Source: Gilliamella sp. Choc5-1
Lineage (GTDB): Bacteria; Pseudomonadota; Gammaproteobacteria; Enterobacterales; Orbaceae
Direction: 5' to 3'
Assembly: GCF_001690595.1 (NCBI RefSeq)
Contig: NZ_LZHH01000054.1
Location: 1 to 64,000, forward strand
DNA: 64,000 nt
The position numbers and the translations under genes are program-made. The first letter of the stretch is position 1, and each line of letters begins with the position of its first letter. The notes under the pieces were generated by a model, which saw only the letters and a list, made by a program, of their open reading frames with translations, was not told the DNA's origin and ran no database searches. Positions 18,653 to 25,733 of this stretch are shown here, piece after piece.

Positions 18653-18668
18653 ATTACATTTATGTAAT
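18653..18668. promoter_or_regulatory. palindromic operator candidate overlapping the -10 box of promoter A
   Basis: ATTACAT / ATGTAAT with a TT centre; its right end overlaps the -10 box (18666-18671). The duplicated module has ATTACA / TGTAAT at 18982-18997, again overlapping the -10 box (18995-19000). Such placement suits a repressor; the 104-aa protein is the obvious candidate. Confidence 0.5.
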
Positions 18669-18694
18669 ATAACTATATAAAAAAGATAAGTCAA
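18666..18694 (-). promoter_or_regulatory. promoter A, for the 104-aa gene and csy operon
   Basis: On the minus strand TTGACT (18689-18694), 17-bp spacer, TATATT (18666-18671): a near-consensus sigma-70 promoter. It is the last good promoter before the 104-aa gene (start 18535) and csy1. Confidence 0.8.
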
Positions 18695-18726
18695 CAAATT
18701 TAATTTTGAATAGATTATAATAGGGG
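18691..18726 (-). promoter_or_regulatory. crRNA-like target site A, overlapping the -35 box
   Basis: On the minus strand a CC PAM (complement of GGGG 18723-18726) is followed by TATTATAATCTATTCAAA. The guide of the mini-CRISPR at 19093-19186 matches this at 15 of the first 18 positions; mismatches are at 6, 8 and 12, and positions 6 and 12 are the ones flipped out in type I complexes. A 32-nt protospacer would end on the promoter A -35 box. Confidence 0.6.
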
Positions 18727-18823
18727 TAGCAAAACCAACAAAACATAAATAATTTATTGATTAATAATAGAATATATATTATAAAGTGAATTATATAAAT
18801 TAGTGTTCAAAAATAATTTAATA

Positions 18824-18851
18824 TTTCTAAACCGCTTATACAGAATCATAA
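18824..18851 (-). repeat. decayed CRISPR-repeat-like element (copy A)
   Basis: Plus strand starts TTTCTAAAC, as in the array repeat, and keeps CTTATACAG in the loop region. The stem no longer pairs (CCGCT against AGAAT), so Cas6f processing is unlikely. The partner repeat expected about 66 bp away is reduced to a trace (GTGAAT near 18787). Confidence 0.6.
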
Positions 18852-18981
18852 CTAACTATAAATAATTACATAACTTTTTGTTATTTATCGCTGTTAAAGT
18901 TTATACTTCAGATGCGTGAATATCTGAATTTTCTCTATATTTAACACTTCGATTTTGTAATGCGCTGTTACAAAAAATAAA

Positions 18982-18997
18982 ATTACATTTTTGTAAT
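18982..18997. promoter_or_regulatory. palindromic operator candidate overlapping the -10 box of promoter B
   Basis: ATTACA (18982-18987) / TGTAAT (18992-18997). Same position relative to the promoter as the operator in copy A. Confidence 0.45.
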
Positions 18998-19023
18998 ATA
19001 TCTATATGAAAAAGCCAAATCAA
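18995..19023 (-). promoter_or_regulatory. promoter B (duplicated module)
   Basis: On the minus strand TTGATT (19018-19023), 17-bp spacer, TATATT (18995-19000). Downstream there is no clear gene until the 104-aa ORF; the transcript would run through copy A. The -35 box is overlapped by the perfect-seed target site. Confidence 0.7.
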
Positions 19024-19054
19024 TACATTTATAATTTTAAAAGAATTTAATAGG
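19021..19054 (-). promoter_or_regulatory. crRNA-like target site B, perfect 14-nt seed with PAM
   Basis: On the minus strand CC (complement of GG 19053-19054) is followed by TATTAAATTCTTTT (19052 down to 19039). This is identical to the first 14 nt of the mini-CRISPR guide (19158 down to 19145), starting exactly at the guide-repeat boundary; positions 16-18 also match. The 32-nt protospacer (19021-19052) overlaps the -35 box of promoter B. In the guide locus itself the PAM position is occupied by the repeat, so self-cutting there is avoided. Confidence 0.75.
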
Positions 19055-19092
19055 GTTAATTAAATTTAAAAAAACATAAATTAATAACTAAG

Positions 19093-19186
19093 AATGAAAA
19101 CCGCCTATTCGGCGGTGAATGTAGAATGTATAAATCAATATTTGAAAAGAATTTAATATTTCTAAACTACTTATACAGTAGTGTGA
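19093..19186 (-). ncRNA. mini-CRISPR / crRNA-like regulatory RNA candidate
   Basis: Two repeat-like elements flank a 38-nt spacer-like segment (19121-19158). The element at 19159-19186 keeps the array's handle exactly (TTTCTAAAC on the plus strand) and forms a perfect 5-bp stem CTACT/AGTAG around the canonical TATAC loop. The element at 19093-19120 has AAACCGCCTATTCGGCGGTGAA with a perfect CCGCC/GGCGG stem. Minus-strand RNA cut by Cas6f would carry handle UUUAGAAA, a guide starting UAUUAAAUUCUUUUC, and a 3' hairpin, that is, a crRNA. Possible promoters: a -10-like TATACT at 19190-19195, or a weak TTGACA/TAATGG pair at 19223-19251; read-through from cas1-cas2-3 is also possible. Confidence 0.75.
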
Positions 19187-19244
19187 ACCAGTATAAAAGA
19201 ATTCCCTACCTTTTACTAGCAACCATTATTCACCTGACGATATT

Positions 19245-19262
19245 TTGTCAAAAAGTTTCAGG
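19245..19262 (-). repeat. recurrent 18-bp intergenic motif, copy 3
   Basis: On the minus strand CCTGAAACTTTTTGACAA, 60-80 bp upstream of the crRNA-like RNA. Its TTGACA could serve as a -35 box for that RNA. Confidence 0.5.
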
Positions 19263-19296
19263 TAACTATGTGTTTCAGTATAAAAACAATATTCTT

Positions 19297-22200
19297 TTAT
19301 CCTTTCTTTTCATAAAATCCTAAATAAGGATGAAAATACCAACTGCTATTACGATATAAGCTTACGCTACAAAATTCATTCGCTAATCGATATGGCGTTT
19401 TATTTGGGAAATATTCGGTTATTTTTGCTATGGCTTGCTCGACACTATTAACCAACCAAGGTTGAATATTAGGATTAGCAAATGACCAGTTTTTATATTC
19501 AATTATACTATTTTGTGTATCTTCGCAGCACTCATCTGGTGTTTGCCATGCGATATCTGCATAGCTAAATTGATAATCGCCATCGTCGTCGAGTTGGCAA
19601 ATATATTCATCTTGTGTCTTATCATTCCCTCTAAATGGCGAAATCGCCTGTAAATGCACACAATGGTGATGGGCTAAGCCTTGTTGCCAATAGCTGGTGA
19701 CATAATTACTTTTACGGGCATTAATCGCAAAGAGATCTGCCATGACCTTATGTTCTAATTCAGCTAGCGTTAGCCCATCTTCAGGGCAAGACTTAATACG
19801 TGGAACCGCATCTATATTAACTAACTGATAAGCTGGAATTAGTTCATTTGTTTTATGGGTTTTCAGCAAGAATAATGGCTTTTCTTCAAAACCTGGTTTA
19901 GTAAAACAGGCTTTATCCGTACGATAATTAGATTCAATCGCTTTTAAATTCGAGCCTAATATGGCCACATTGGCCTTTTGTGCAATTTTTTGTGGTCGGT
20001 GACGCCATACTCGCCCTACTAACTGAATAATAGAGCGCATGGATGATGGTTCGACAATCGCCCAATCATAATCGTGATCACGCCCGACTTCGGTGACTGG
20101 TGTGCCAATCACAATAAAGATATGATTTTCTTTCTTGCTACCTTTTATAGCTTGACAAATTTCAGGTTGGTTAAATAGTGCCTGTTCATCACTGCGATTT
20201 AAAATTCTATCAAGTTTTTCTTCTAACTGGCTACGCAATAACAGCAGTTGTCGAGCATGATAAACCACGATATGAAAAGCAGTATCACTAGGTAACTTCT
20301 TTTGTGCATAAATTTGTTCGGTAAGTGAAATAACATCTTCTGTATGGGCAAAACGCATTAAACCGATACTTACCTTTTTTTGTGATGTTTTATCAATTTG
20401 ATGATGATCTTGGTGAAATTGATAAGCTTGATCTAATAATTGTTTAGCTAGCACACCATAATTAATTTTTTGGTTTTCTGTTTTATTTTCTTGGTAATTT
20501 AGTAGATCTAAAATATGCCCTTGACGACGGATTGCGCTTTGTGCTAATTGATGAATGCGCATTGCTACAAATTGTTGATGGTGATCTCGAAACGTTTTAG
20601 TATCAGCAATTTGTGATATCGACTGTTCATATTCATCAAACCAACCACATACAATGGTATTATCGGCATATTGGTTATTTTGATTCCAAATTTTTCGTCC
20701 TGCTTGGTAAGCATCAAATAATCCGGCAATTAAATCTGGCGTTAAGGTCGCCGATGACAGCAGTACTTTGCTCCCAAACAATCCAGCTAAATGCACTAAA
20801 CGCGCTAGCGCTGGCAAGTCGTGTTGATCAAAATCATCCGGCTCATCTAAAATCAGATCTGAGGTTAACAATCTTAACGTGGGTGCAATATATTTACCGC
20901 CTCGGGTACATTCGCTAGCTTGAATAATATGGTCAATAGTGCATGTCACAATGGGCGCATAAAGTAATTGCCGTGCTTTACTGTCTTCGATAATTGTCCC
21001 TAATTCACAATCCGCAATACCACTTTCTGCTACATCAAGATATTCATCAAGTAACGATTCGATAGATTCACTACCTTGGTTTTCTGAATCGTTTTGTTCA
21101 ATGTTTTCATTACTCAGTTCAAACAAGGTTTTTGTGGCTCGCCCACCCACTAAAATCGCCAGATGTTCATCACTTAAGTGTAATCTTTCTCTTAATGCTT
21201 TACCTGTTTGCAACGTTAAAACACGTAATCCCAATGCAATGGTAAAACGCACGCCCCGTTTTGGATTTGAAAGCGCATACATAATCCGCCCATTGGCTAA
21301 GGTTTTACCACAGCCAGTCGATGCCATATTAACACCAAAAAAGCCACATTCATCGGAGACATTTTGATAACTTTTTGCTAAATCAAAAGCATGATTTTGC
21401 CATTGAAATCGTTTTATAGTTGTTCGTTTGGTAAAAGGTTTATGTTGATTGATTGCAGGTAATTCCGTGGTTATTTTAGGTAATAAACGAGCAAAACGGG
21501 CTGAAAAATTAGCAACACCGACCAAATGATCATCCAAACACTGTTTGGCTTCTTTTTGGTAATTTGTGTTGGCAATCAGTATTGCCCTATTTTTTTTTGC
21601 CTCGTCATTTGATAAAGATAAACTTGAGTAGTTATGATCAGCCACCATTAAGCTTAAACGTGAAATATGCAATAAAAACGCGTCAATATTAGACAATTGC
21701 ATTAAGGGAACATGATTTAGGGCTTTGGTTGCATAACGGCTTAGTTTTTTCAGCCAAAGCTGGCTTAAGGTAATATCGCTCTTAAGCTGCCAAAAATCAT
21801 CGGGTGAAGTATGTTGACTATGACTATTTTTAACCCATTTATCAATTGCCTTAAATGTTTTATAAAAACTTCGGATAGTTAAACCAGATATATCAAAATC
21901 TATTTTCTGTAAATTTTTAATATCACCCGTTAATGAATCCGGTAAAAACGGCATTCGATGATGCGACACAATGAGCCACGCAATCCATTGTGCCAATAAA
22001 GGTAGTTGAGTAAGATCATTTTTTTCGACTTGGGTGAGCTGTTTGTACCAATTAGGATTCTGTTGTCGATATTCAGTAAAATTCGCTAATCGATCAAATA
22101 AGGCTTCGTTCGTGGTGCAGTCTTGAATCATTAATAAAAATAATTGTAACGAAATCCATTCATGTCGGTAAGGATCAGCCGCCACAGCCGTTTCTGCTCG

Positions 22201-22608
22201 TAATTTAGATTGAAAACCAATCGTTGCTTTACCTAAATCATGAAGTAGTGCCGCTATGGTTGTAATTAATTGAATGGTGGTTGCATATTGCCAACAATTT
22301 TCGCTGTCACTGCGTAAAATATTACGTTTAGTACGATTAGTTGGGACTCGTCCCTCTTGATTAAACTGACTGCGATCGCCCACAATCCACAAAAGATCAG
22401 TTAAATTTTTACCATGTGTCCAATAACATGCAACAGCAGTATTTTTTCGTGCAGTTTTGCGTAATAATTTATAGAGCGTTTGTAACCCTGCTTCGGTCAT
22501 TGGGCTTTGCCATGTTCGTTCACCGCAGCGCTCAGCGAACTGATCGATAATCCGCCTTGTTTCGGTTAAGGCATTTTTTTTGCATTGACTAACAAGTAAA
22601 ATATTCAT
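19297..22608 (-). CDS. cas3f: type I-F fused Cas2-Cas3 helicase-nuclease
   Basis: Does two jobs: its Cas2 part joins Cas1 in the spacer-acquisition complex, and its Cas3 part unwinds and degrades targeted DNA. The 1103 aa show a Cas2-like N-terminus (MNILLVSQCKKNALTETRRI), an HD nuclease motif (LLHDLGKATIGFQSKL, His123-Asp124), Walker A (ASTGCGKT, about 429-436), a DExD-box-like LILDEPDDF with SSATLTPD following, and helicase motif VI (QLVGRVWRHRP). Length and order are typical of I-F. It overlaps cas1 by 4 bp. Confidence 0.97.
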   Translation of the reverse strand: MNILLVSQCKKNALTETRRIIDQFAERCGERTWQSPMTEAGLQTLYKLLRKTARKNTAVACYWTHGKNLTDLLWIVGDRSQFNQEGRVPTNRTKRNILRSDSENCWQYATTIQLITTIAALLHDLGKATIGFQSKLRAETAVAADPYRHEWISLQLFLLMIQDCTTNEALFDRLANFTEYRQQNPNWYKQLTQVEKNDLTQLPLLAQWIAWLIVSHHRMPFLPDSLTGDIKNLQKIDFDISGLTIRSFYKTFKAIDKWVKNSHSQHTSPDDFWQLKSDITLSQLWLKKLSRYATKALNHVPLMQLSNIDAFLLHISRLSLMVADHNYSSLSLSNDEAKKNRAILIANTNYQKEAKQCLDDHLVGVANFSARFARLLPKITTELPAINQHKPFTKRTTIKRFQWQNHAFDLAKSYQNVSDECGFFGVNMASTGCGKTLANGRIMYALSNPKRGVRFTIALGLRVLTLQTGKALRERLHLSDEHLAILVGGRATKTLFELSNENIEQNDSENQGSESIESLLDEYLDVAESGIADCELGTIIEDSKARQLLYAPIVTCTIDHIIQASECTRGGKYIAPTLRLLTSDLILDEPDDFDQHDLPALARLVHLAGLFGSKVLLSSATLTPDLIAGLFDAYQAGRKIWNQNNQYADNTIVCGWFDEYEQSISQIADTKTFRDHHQQFVAMRIHQLAQSAIRRQGHILDLLNYQENKTENQKINYGVLAKQLLDQAYQFHQDHHQIDKTSQKKVSIGLMRFAHTEDVISLTEQIYAQKKLPSDTAFHIVVYHARQLLLLRSQLEEKLDRILNRSDEQALFNQPEICQAIKGSKKENHIFIVIGTPVTEVGRDHDYDWAIVEPSSMRSIIQLVGRVWRHRPQKIAQKANVAILGSNLKAIESNYRTDKACFTKPGFEEKPLFLLKTHKTNELIPAYQLVNIDAVPRIKSCPEDGLTLAELEHKVMADLFAINARKSNYVTSYWQQGLAHHHCVHLQAISPFRGNDKTQDEYICQLDDDGDYQFSYADIAWQTPDECCEDTQNSIIEYKNWSFANPNIQPWLVNSVEQAIAKITEYFPNKTPYRLANEFCSVSLYRNSSWYFHPYLGFYEKKG

Positions 22609-23558
22609 ATTTGATCTGCTATCTGTTTTAAAGTATCAATAATCCTATCAAGTGCACCTGATTGAGCAAATTGCGCAATACATGCCATACGAAATTCTTT
22701 TTCACTATCGCCTTGTTTGGCTGATAAAAAGGCCTGAGGTAATACAATGCCATCTTTAATAATATCTGCCGCATCAAAAACTAATCCACCCCGGCGAGTT
22801 TTTCCGTGTAAAATAGCAAGTCCATGAGGGAGACCTAACACCCAACAAGCCGTTGCGCCGAGTCCATAAGCTAAATAGTTACCATGATCTAAAAATTGAT
22901 TAGCGGGATCATGACGCTTGCCTCGTGTGCCTTGTTCTCGTTTAAATTTGTCATCTTGTAAGGTTAATTGATTTGCCATGCTATAAAGACGTTTGCTAAT
23001 TCGCCCTTCTGCGGCTAAAAGTGCTTGGCTATTATCAACATCGGTAAATTGTTCTGTTGCATCAGTAAGAATATGCGCCAACTGCGTTTTATCAATATCC
23101 CAATCAAATTGCGGCCAACACTCACTAATAATATTAAGCCGTGTTTGTTGCAATAATTTAGCTGCTTGTAATCGACGTTCATCATCAAACCAAAATTGAC
23201 ACCAGCTTTGTAGATATTCTGTCGGGCGATATTCACTTTGTGGCGAAAAAAATTGACAAGCGAATTCAGATTCGGTTGATGAAAATAGAGGCGTTCCGCC
23301 TCCACCACAAAAGCCAATCATGACACCTGCCCGTGAAAGCTCTCGCACTGCCGCTTGCGTTAATGATGTTCCCGTGCCTAATAAAATACAGGTAGTATTA
23401 GCTATTGGGATATTCCAATATAACGATTGTTGACCTTGCTCAGTGACATATTCGACTCGCCCGCCATTAACCAAAACACGGCAATGCTCTAAATAATAAA
23501 TATTGGCACGCTTGGAATGTATGATCGTTTTTAGATCAGAAGAATGAATCATATCCAT
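22605..23558 (-). CDS. cas1: CRISPR integrase Cas1 (type I-F)
   Basis: Metal-dependent integrase that inserts new spacers at the leader end. The 317-aa protein carries the Cas1 metal ligands: Glu184 in AAEGRISKRLY, His251 in LHGKTRRGGLVFDAADIIKD, and Asp262/Asp265 in the same stretch. The KLLQ..R and EQGTRGKRHDP segments are typical of the I-F subtype. It starts the leftward cas operon and overlaps cas2-3 by ATGA, so adaptation genes are co-translated. Confidence 0.97.
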   Translation of the reverse strand: MDMIHSSDLKTIIHSKRANIYYLEHCRVLVNGGRVEYVTEQGQQSLYWNIPIANTTCILLGTGTSLTQAAVRELSRAGVMIGFCGGGGTPLFSSTESEFACQFFSPQSEYRPTEYLQSWCQFWFDDERRLQAAKLLQQTRLNIISECWPQFDWDIDKTQLAHILTDATEQFTDVDNSQALLAAEGRISKRLYSMANQLTLQDDKFKREQGTRGKRHDPANQFLDHGNYLAYGLGATACWVLGLPHGLAILHGKTRRGGLVFDAADIIKDGIVLPQAFLSAKQGDSEKEFRMACIAQFAQSGALDRIIDTLKQIADQI

Positions 23559-23819
23559 GATAATAACTAATTAAATTGATTGAAATATAGCAAATAAATT
23601 AACATTATTCTGTATCAAAAACGAGCATTTTATTGTTTATTAAGAACAATTGCATGATTTCTAAGTTATTATATTGTGGATGGAATTTTTAATTTGGATT
23701 TTATTAAATAATTAAAAAATAGCCTAAAGAAATGTAACAAAAATAGCTTTATCGCTATTTTCTTGATATTTTGAGCCGTTGCGGCCAATAAACACTGCAT
23801 TTAAACCTGTGCTCTTCCC

Positions 23820-24115
23820 CTAAATTGTAGTAGCATGGGTATCTGTAATTAAATTATGTTTGCCATCAACCGTTCGGTGATCTAAGTAGAAGAACCCTTT
23901 AGGCTTACCTTCCCGATGCATAAAGCCACTGTCCGGATCGGTTGTACTGACTTTGACATCCTTATATTTCTCTACCGTCGATGGCTTTAAAGCTTTTTTC
24001 CATTTAATTCTCTTTCTTCGTTGATGGCTTGATTAAGCGCATCTAACGAGATTTGCTCTATTTTTCTGGTGTCGCTAGAGTTGGTTTTTTTAGCATAGAA
24101 GAATTCCTTTTAATA
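23820..24115 (-). pseudogene. remnant of an IS1182/IS5-like transposase
   Basis: On the minus strand one frame reads FFYAKKTNSSDTRKIEQISL and on to a stop. After a frameshift VSTTDPDSGFMHREGKPKGF continues with FYLDHRTVDGKHNLITDTHA and stops at 23820. The second piece is the hallmark segment around the DDE Asp of IS1182-like transposases. Both ends and the catalytic remainder are gone. It lies upstream of cas1. The rest of 23559-23819 shows only AT-rich DNA that should contain the cas1 promoter. Confidence 0.75.
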
Positions 24116-24137
24116 ATGAACTCCTCTCTATTAGATC

Positions 24138-24165
24138 AAAGAACTCGCCAAAAAGCGAGTTCTTT
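24138..24165 (-). terminator. terminator downstream of dolP
   Basis: Perfect 11-bp inverted repeat AAAGAACTCGC (24138-24148) / GCGAGTTCTTT (24155-24165) with a 6-nt loop. It works in both directions; it sits 37 bp past the dolP stop. Confidence 0.8.
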
Positions 24166-24201
24166 GTCATCAATCAGGGGAGGCTAATTGGCCCCCTATT
24201 T

Positions 24202-24795
24202 TTAGTCTCTTTTTTGTGATTGGTTAATATCAGTAAATAGGGTGACAACTTTCTTCACACCCTGAACTTTACTTGCCAGCTCTGCTGCTGTTTTACCTTC
24301 TTGTGATGTGACAATACCAATTAAAAATACTTCACTATTTTCAGTAACAACTTTAATATTGCGTGCTTTGGTTTGCGAATCTAAAATTAGTTGAGATTTA
24401 ACTTGAGTGGTTATCCAAGCATCATTAGTAATTGTCCCAGCACCAACAGGCTCTCCGATACGAATTTGGTTATAGACTTTTTTCACTCCTTCAACTTGAT
24501 AAGCAAGGCTTTGAGCTTTTTCAGCTTGTTCGTTATTTGCTTGCCCAGTTAAAAGAATATTGCCATTATAACTACTTGTAATAATGCGCGATCCAATAAA
24601 GAGTGGCCCATTATTTTTAATTTTCATACTCATGCGTGAACTAAGTGTTGTATCATCAACTTGAGTACCCGCAGTACGAGGATCTGTGGCAACTTTTGCC
24701 GTAGCCCCTGCACCAACCCCTATAACGGCAGCAACGCAGCCTTGTAATATTAATGTACAAGAAATTAACATTACCATTAAGGCGATCTTTTTCAT
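24202..24795 (-). CDS. dolP: outer-membrane lipoprotein DolP (YraP), BON domains
   Basis: Outer-membrane lipoprotein that binds phospholipid at division sites and supports envelope integrity. The 197-aa product has a lipoprotein signal (MLISCTLILQGC; Cys20), a Gly/Ala-rich start (AAVIGVGAGATAK) and two BON domains (about 48-115 and 125-190, each with the VKKV.N/VKKVVT pattern). Length matches E. coli DolP (191 aa). Transcribed alone here. Confidence 0.93.
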   Translation of the reverse strand: MKKIALMVMLISCTLILQGCVAAVIGVGAGATAKVATDPRTAGTQVDDTTLSSRMSMKIKNNGPLFIGSRIITSSYNGNILLTGQANNEQAEKAQSLAYQVEGVKKVYNQIRIGEPVGAGTITNDAWITTQVKSQLILDSQTKARNIKVVTENSEVFLIGIVTSQEGKTAAELASKVQGVKKVVTLFTDINQSQKRD

Positions 24796-25034
24796 TATAA
24801 CTCCTTATGACTTATTACCCTGTAATAATCAAATTCCAATATATTTGGCTTTATTATGCCTTGTAGAAGTTGATTTGCAAAATAATTTTATAATTTATGC
24901 TAGATGTAAAATATTTAACATTTCATTAAACGTAACATCATCATAACTTTTACTCGAATTTCAATTTTTATTTGAATAAAAATCTGCTATCTTTTGATAA
25001 TAAATAAAATAAATTAAATGATTGGAATACAAAT

Positions 25035-25733
25035 ATGAATCAAGATTGTGTCGATTGGCTATATGGGTTATCTGCGCCAATGGTTGCTTTAAATAAGAGA
25101 TATGGTGCAAGTTATACTTCACCATCTTTTTATCCTGACAGAACATTTGTTGATATGGAGGATGATTGGGGAATAGATTCTCGACAAAAACTACTAAACT
25201 GTGTGTTTGATATGGTTGATGATGGCCATGCGCCAATGTTATCTCGATATTATGCAATGTACTCTCGATTTTCTGAATCACAATGGCGTGATTATTACCA
25301 AGCACAAGATGATTACCAAAAAGTATTACTGACGTTTGTTGAACAAACTTTTTGTGTATGCGGCTATGGTGGCATTCGTAGTTGGGATTATGCCCGTATG
25401 GGATATTTGCTACGCAATGGCACGACTAATAAATATATTAGCGAAGAAGAAGCACTATGGATTTTTTCAAGAATTGCCGAGCGTTCCCAGTATTTTTATA
25501 GCTCTTGGCACCACTACTTTGCTGGTTGGTCGATTGGATTTCAATATTGGGAAACACTCAACAATAAAGAAGATCTTGAAGCATTACGCTGTGAATTAAC
25601 CCGAGCATCACAAACACATACCATGAAAATATTAATTAACGACGAGGATTCGCCTTGTAATCGATTGCCTTGGTATATTGATATCGACGAACTAGAAAAA
25701 CCAGAATCATTAGCGGAGTATGATTGGTCATGA
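25035..25733 (+). CDS. DUF1266 protein (YbeR/YbeU-like)
   Basis: A 232-aa cytoplasmic protein with the DUF1266 pattern (GIDSRQKLLNCVFDMVDDGH and the aromatic-rich AWD/SWDYARMGYLLR region with SWHHYFAGWSIG). In E. coli such proteins (YbeR, YbeU) are encoded beside J-domain proteins DjlB/DjlC and HscC; the same trio is here. Molecular function is unknown. The stop codon overlaps the start of the next gene (ATGA), implying a two-gene operon and a joint role with the J protein. Confidence 0.85.
   Translation: MNQDCVDWLYGLSAPMVALNKRYGASYTSPSFYPDRTFVDMEDDWGIDSRQKLLNCVFDMVDDGHAPMLSRYYAMYSRFSESQWRDYYQAQDDYQKVLLTFVEQTFCVCGYGGIRSWDYARMGYLLRNGTTNKYISEEEALWIFSRIAERSQYFYSSWHHYFAGWSIGFQYWETLNNKEDLEALRCELTRASQTHTMKILINDEDSPCNRLPWYIDIDELEKPESLAEYDWS

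Larger units (their letters stand above)
18577..19186 (-). repeat. diverged tandem duplication of a promoter/guide module
   Basis: Two copies of one roughly 300-bp module in the cas2-3/csy1 gap: copy A about 18577-18851 and copy B about 18904-19186, offset about 330 bp. Both contain, in the same order, the loop-8 hairpin, a palindrome over a -10 box, a TTGAYT-N17-TATATT promoter on the minus strand, a GG-flanked target site over the -35 box, a stretch with ACATAAAT, and a CRISPR-repeat-like element preceded by AATTTAATA. Copy B is the better preserved for the guide; copy A keeps the downstream gene. Confidence 0.75.

Noticed and set aside
18509..18654. 46-codon minus-strand frame (MLSYITTYYK...) starting near promoter A
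   Set aside because: It would begin about 5 nt after the expected transcript start, lacks a ribosome binding site and overlaps the operators, hairpin and start of the better-supported 104-aa gene.
19126..19323. 65-codon plus-strand frame between the mini-CRISPR and cas2-3
   Set aside because: It runs through the repeat-like element and into the cas2-3 3' end, has no ribosome binding site or recognisable features.
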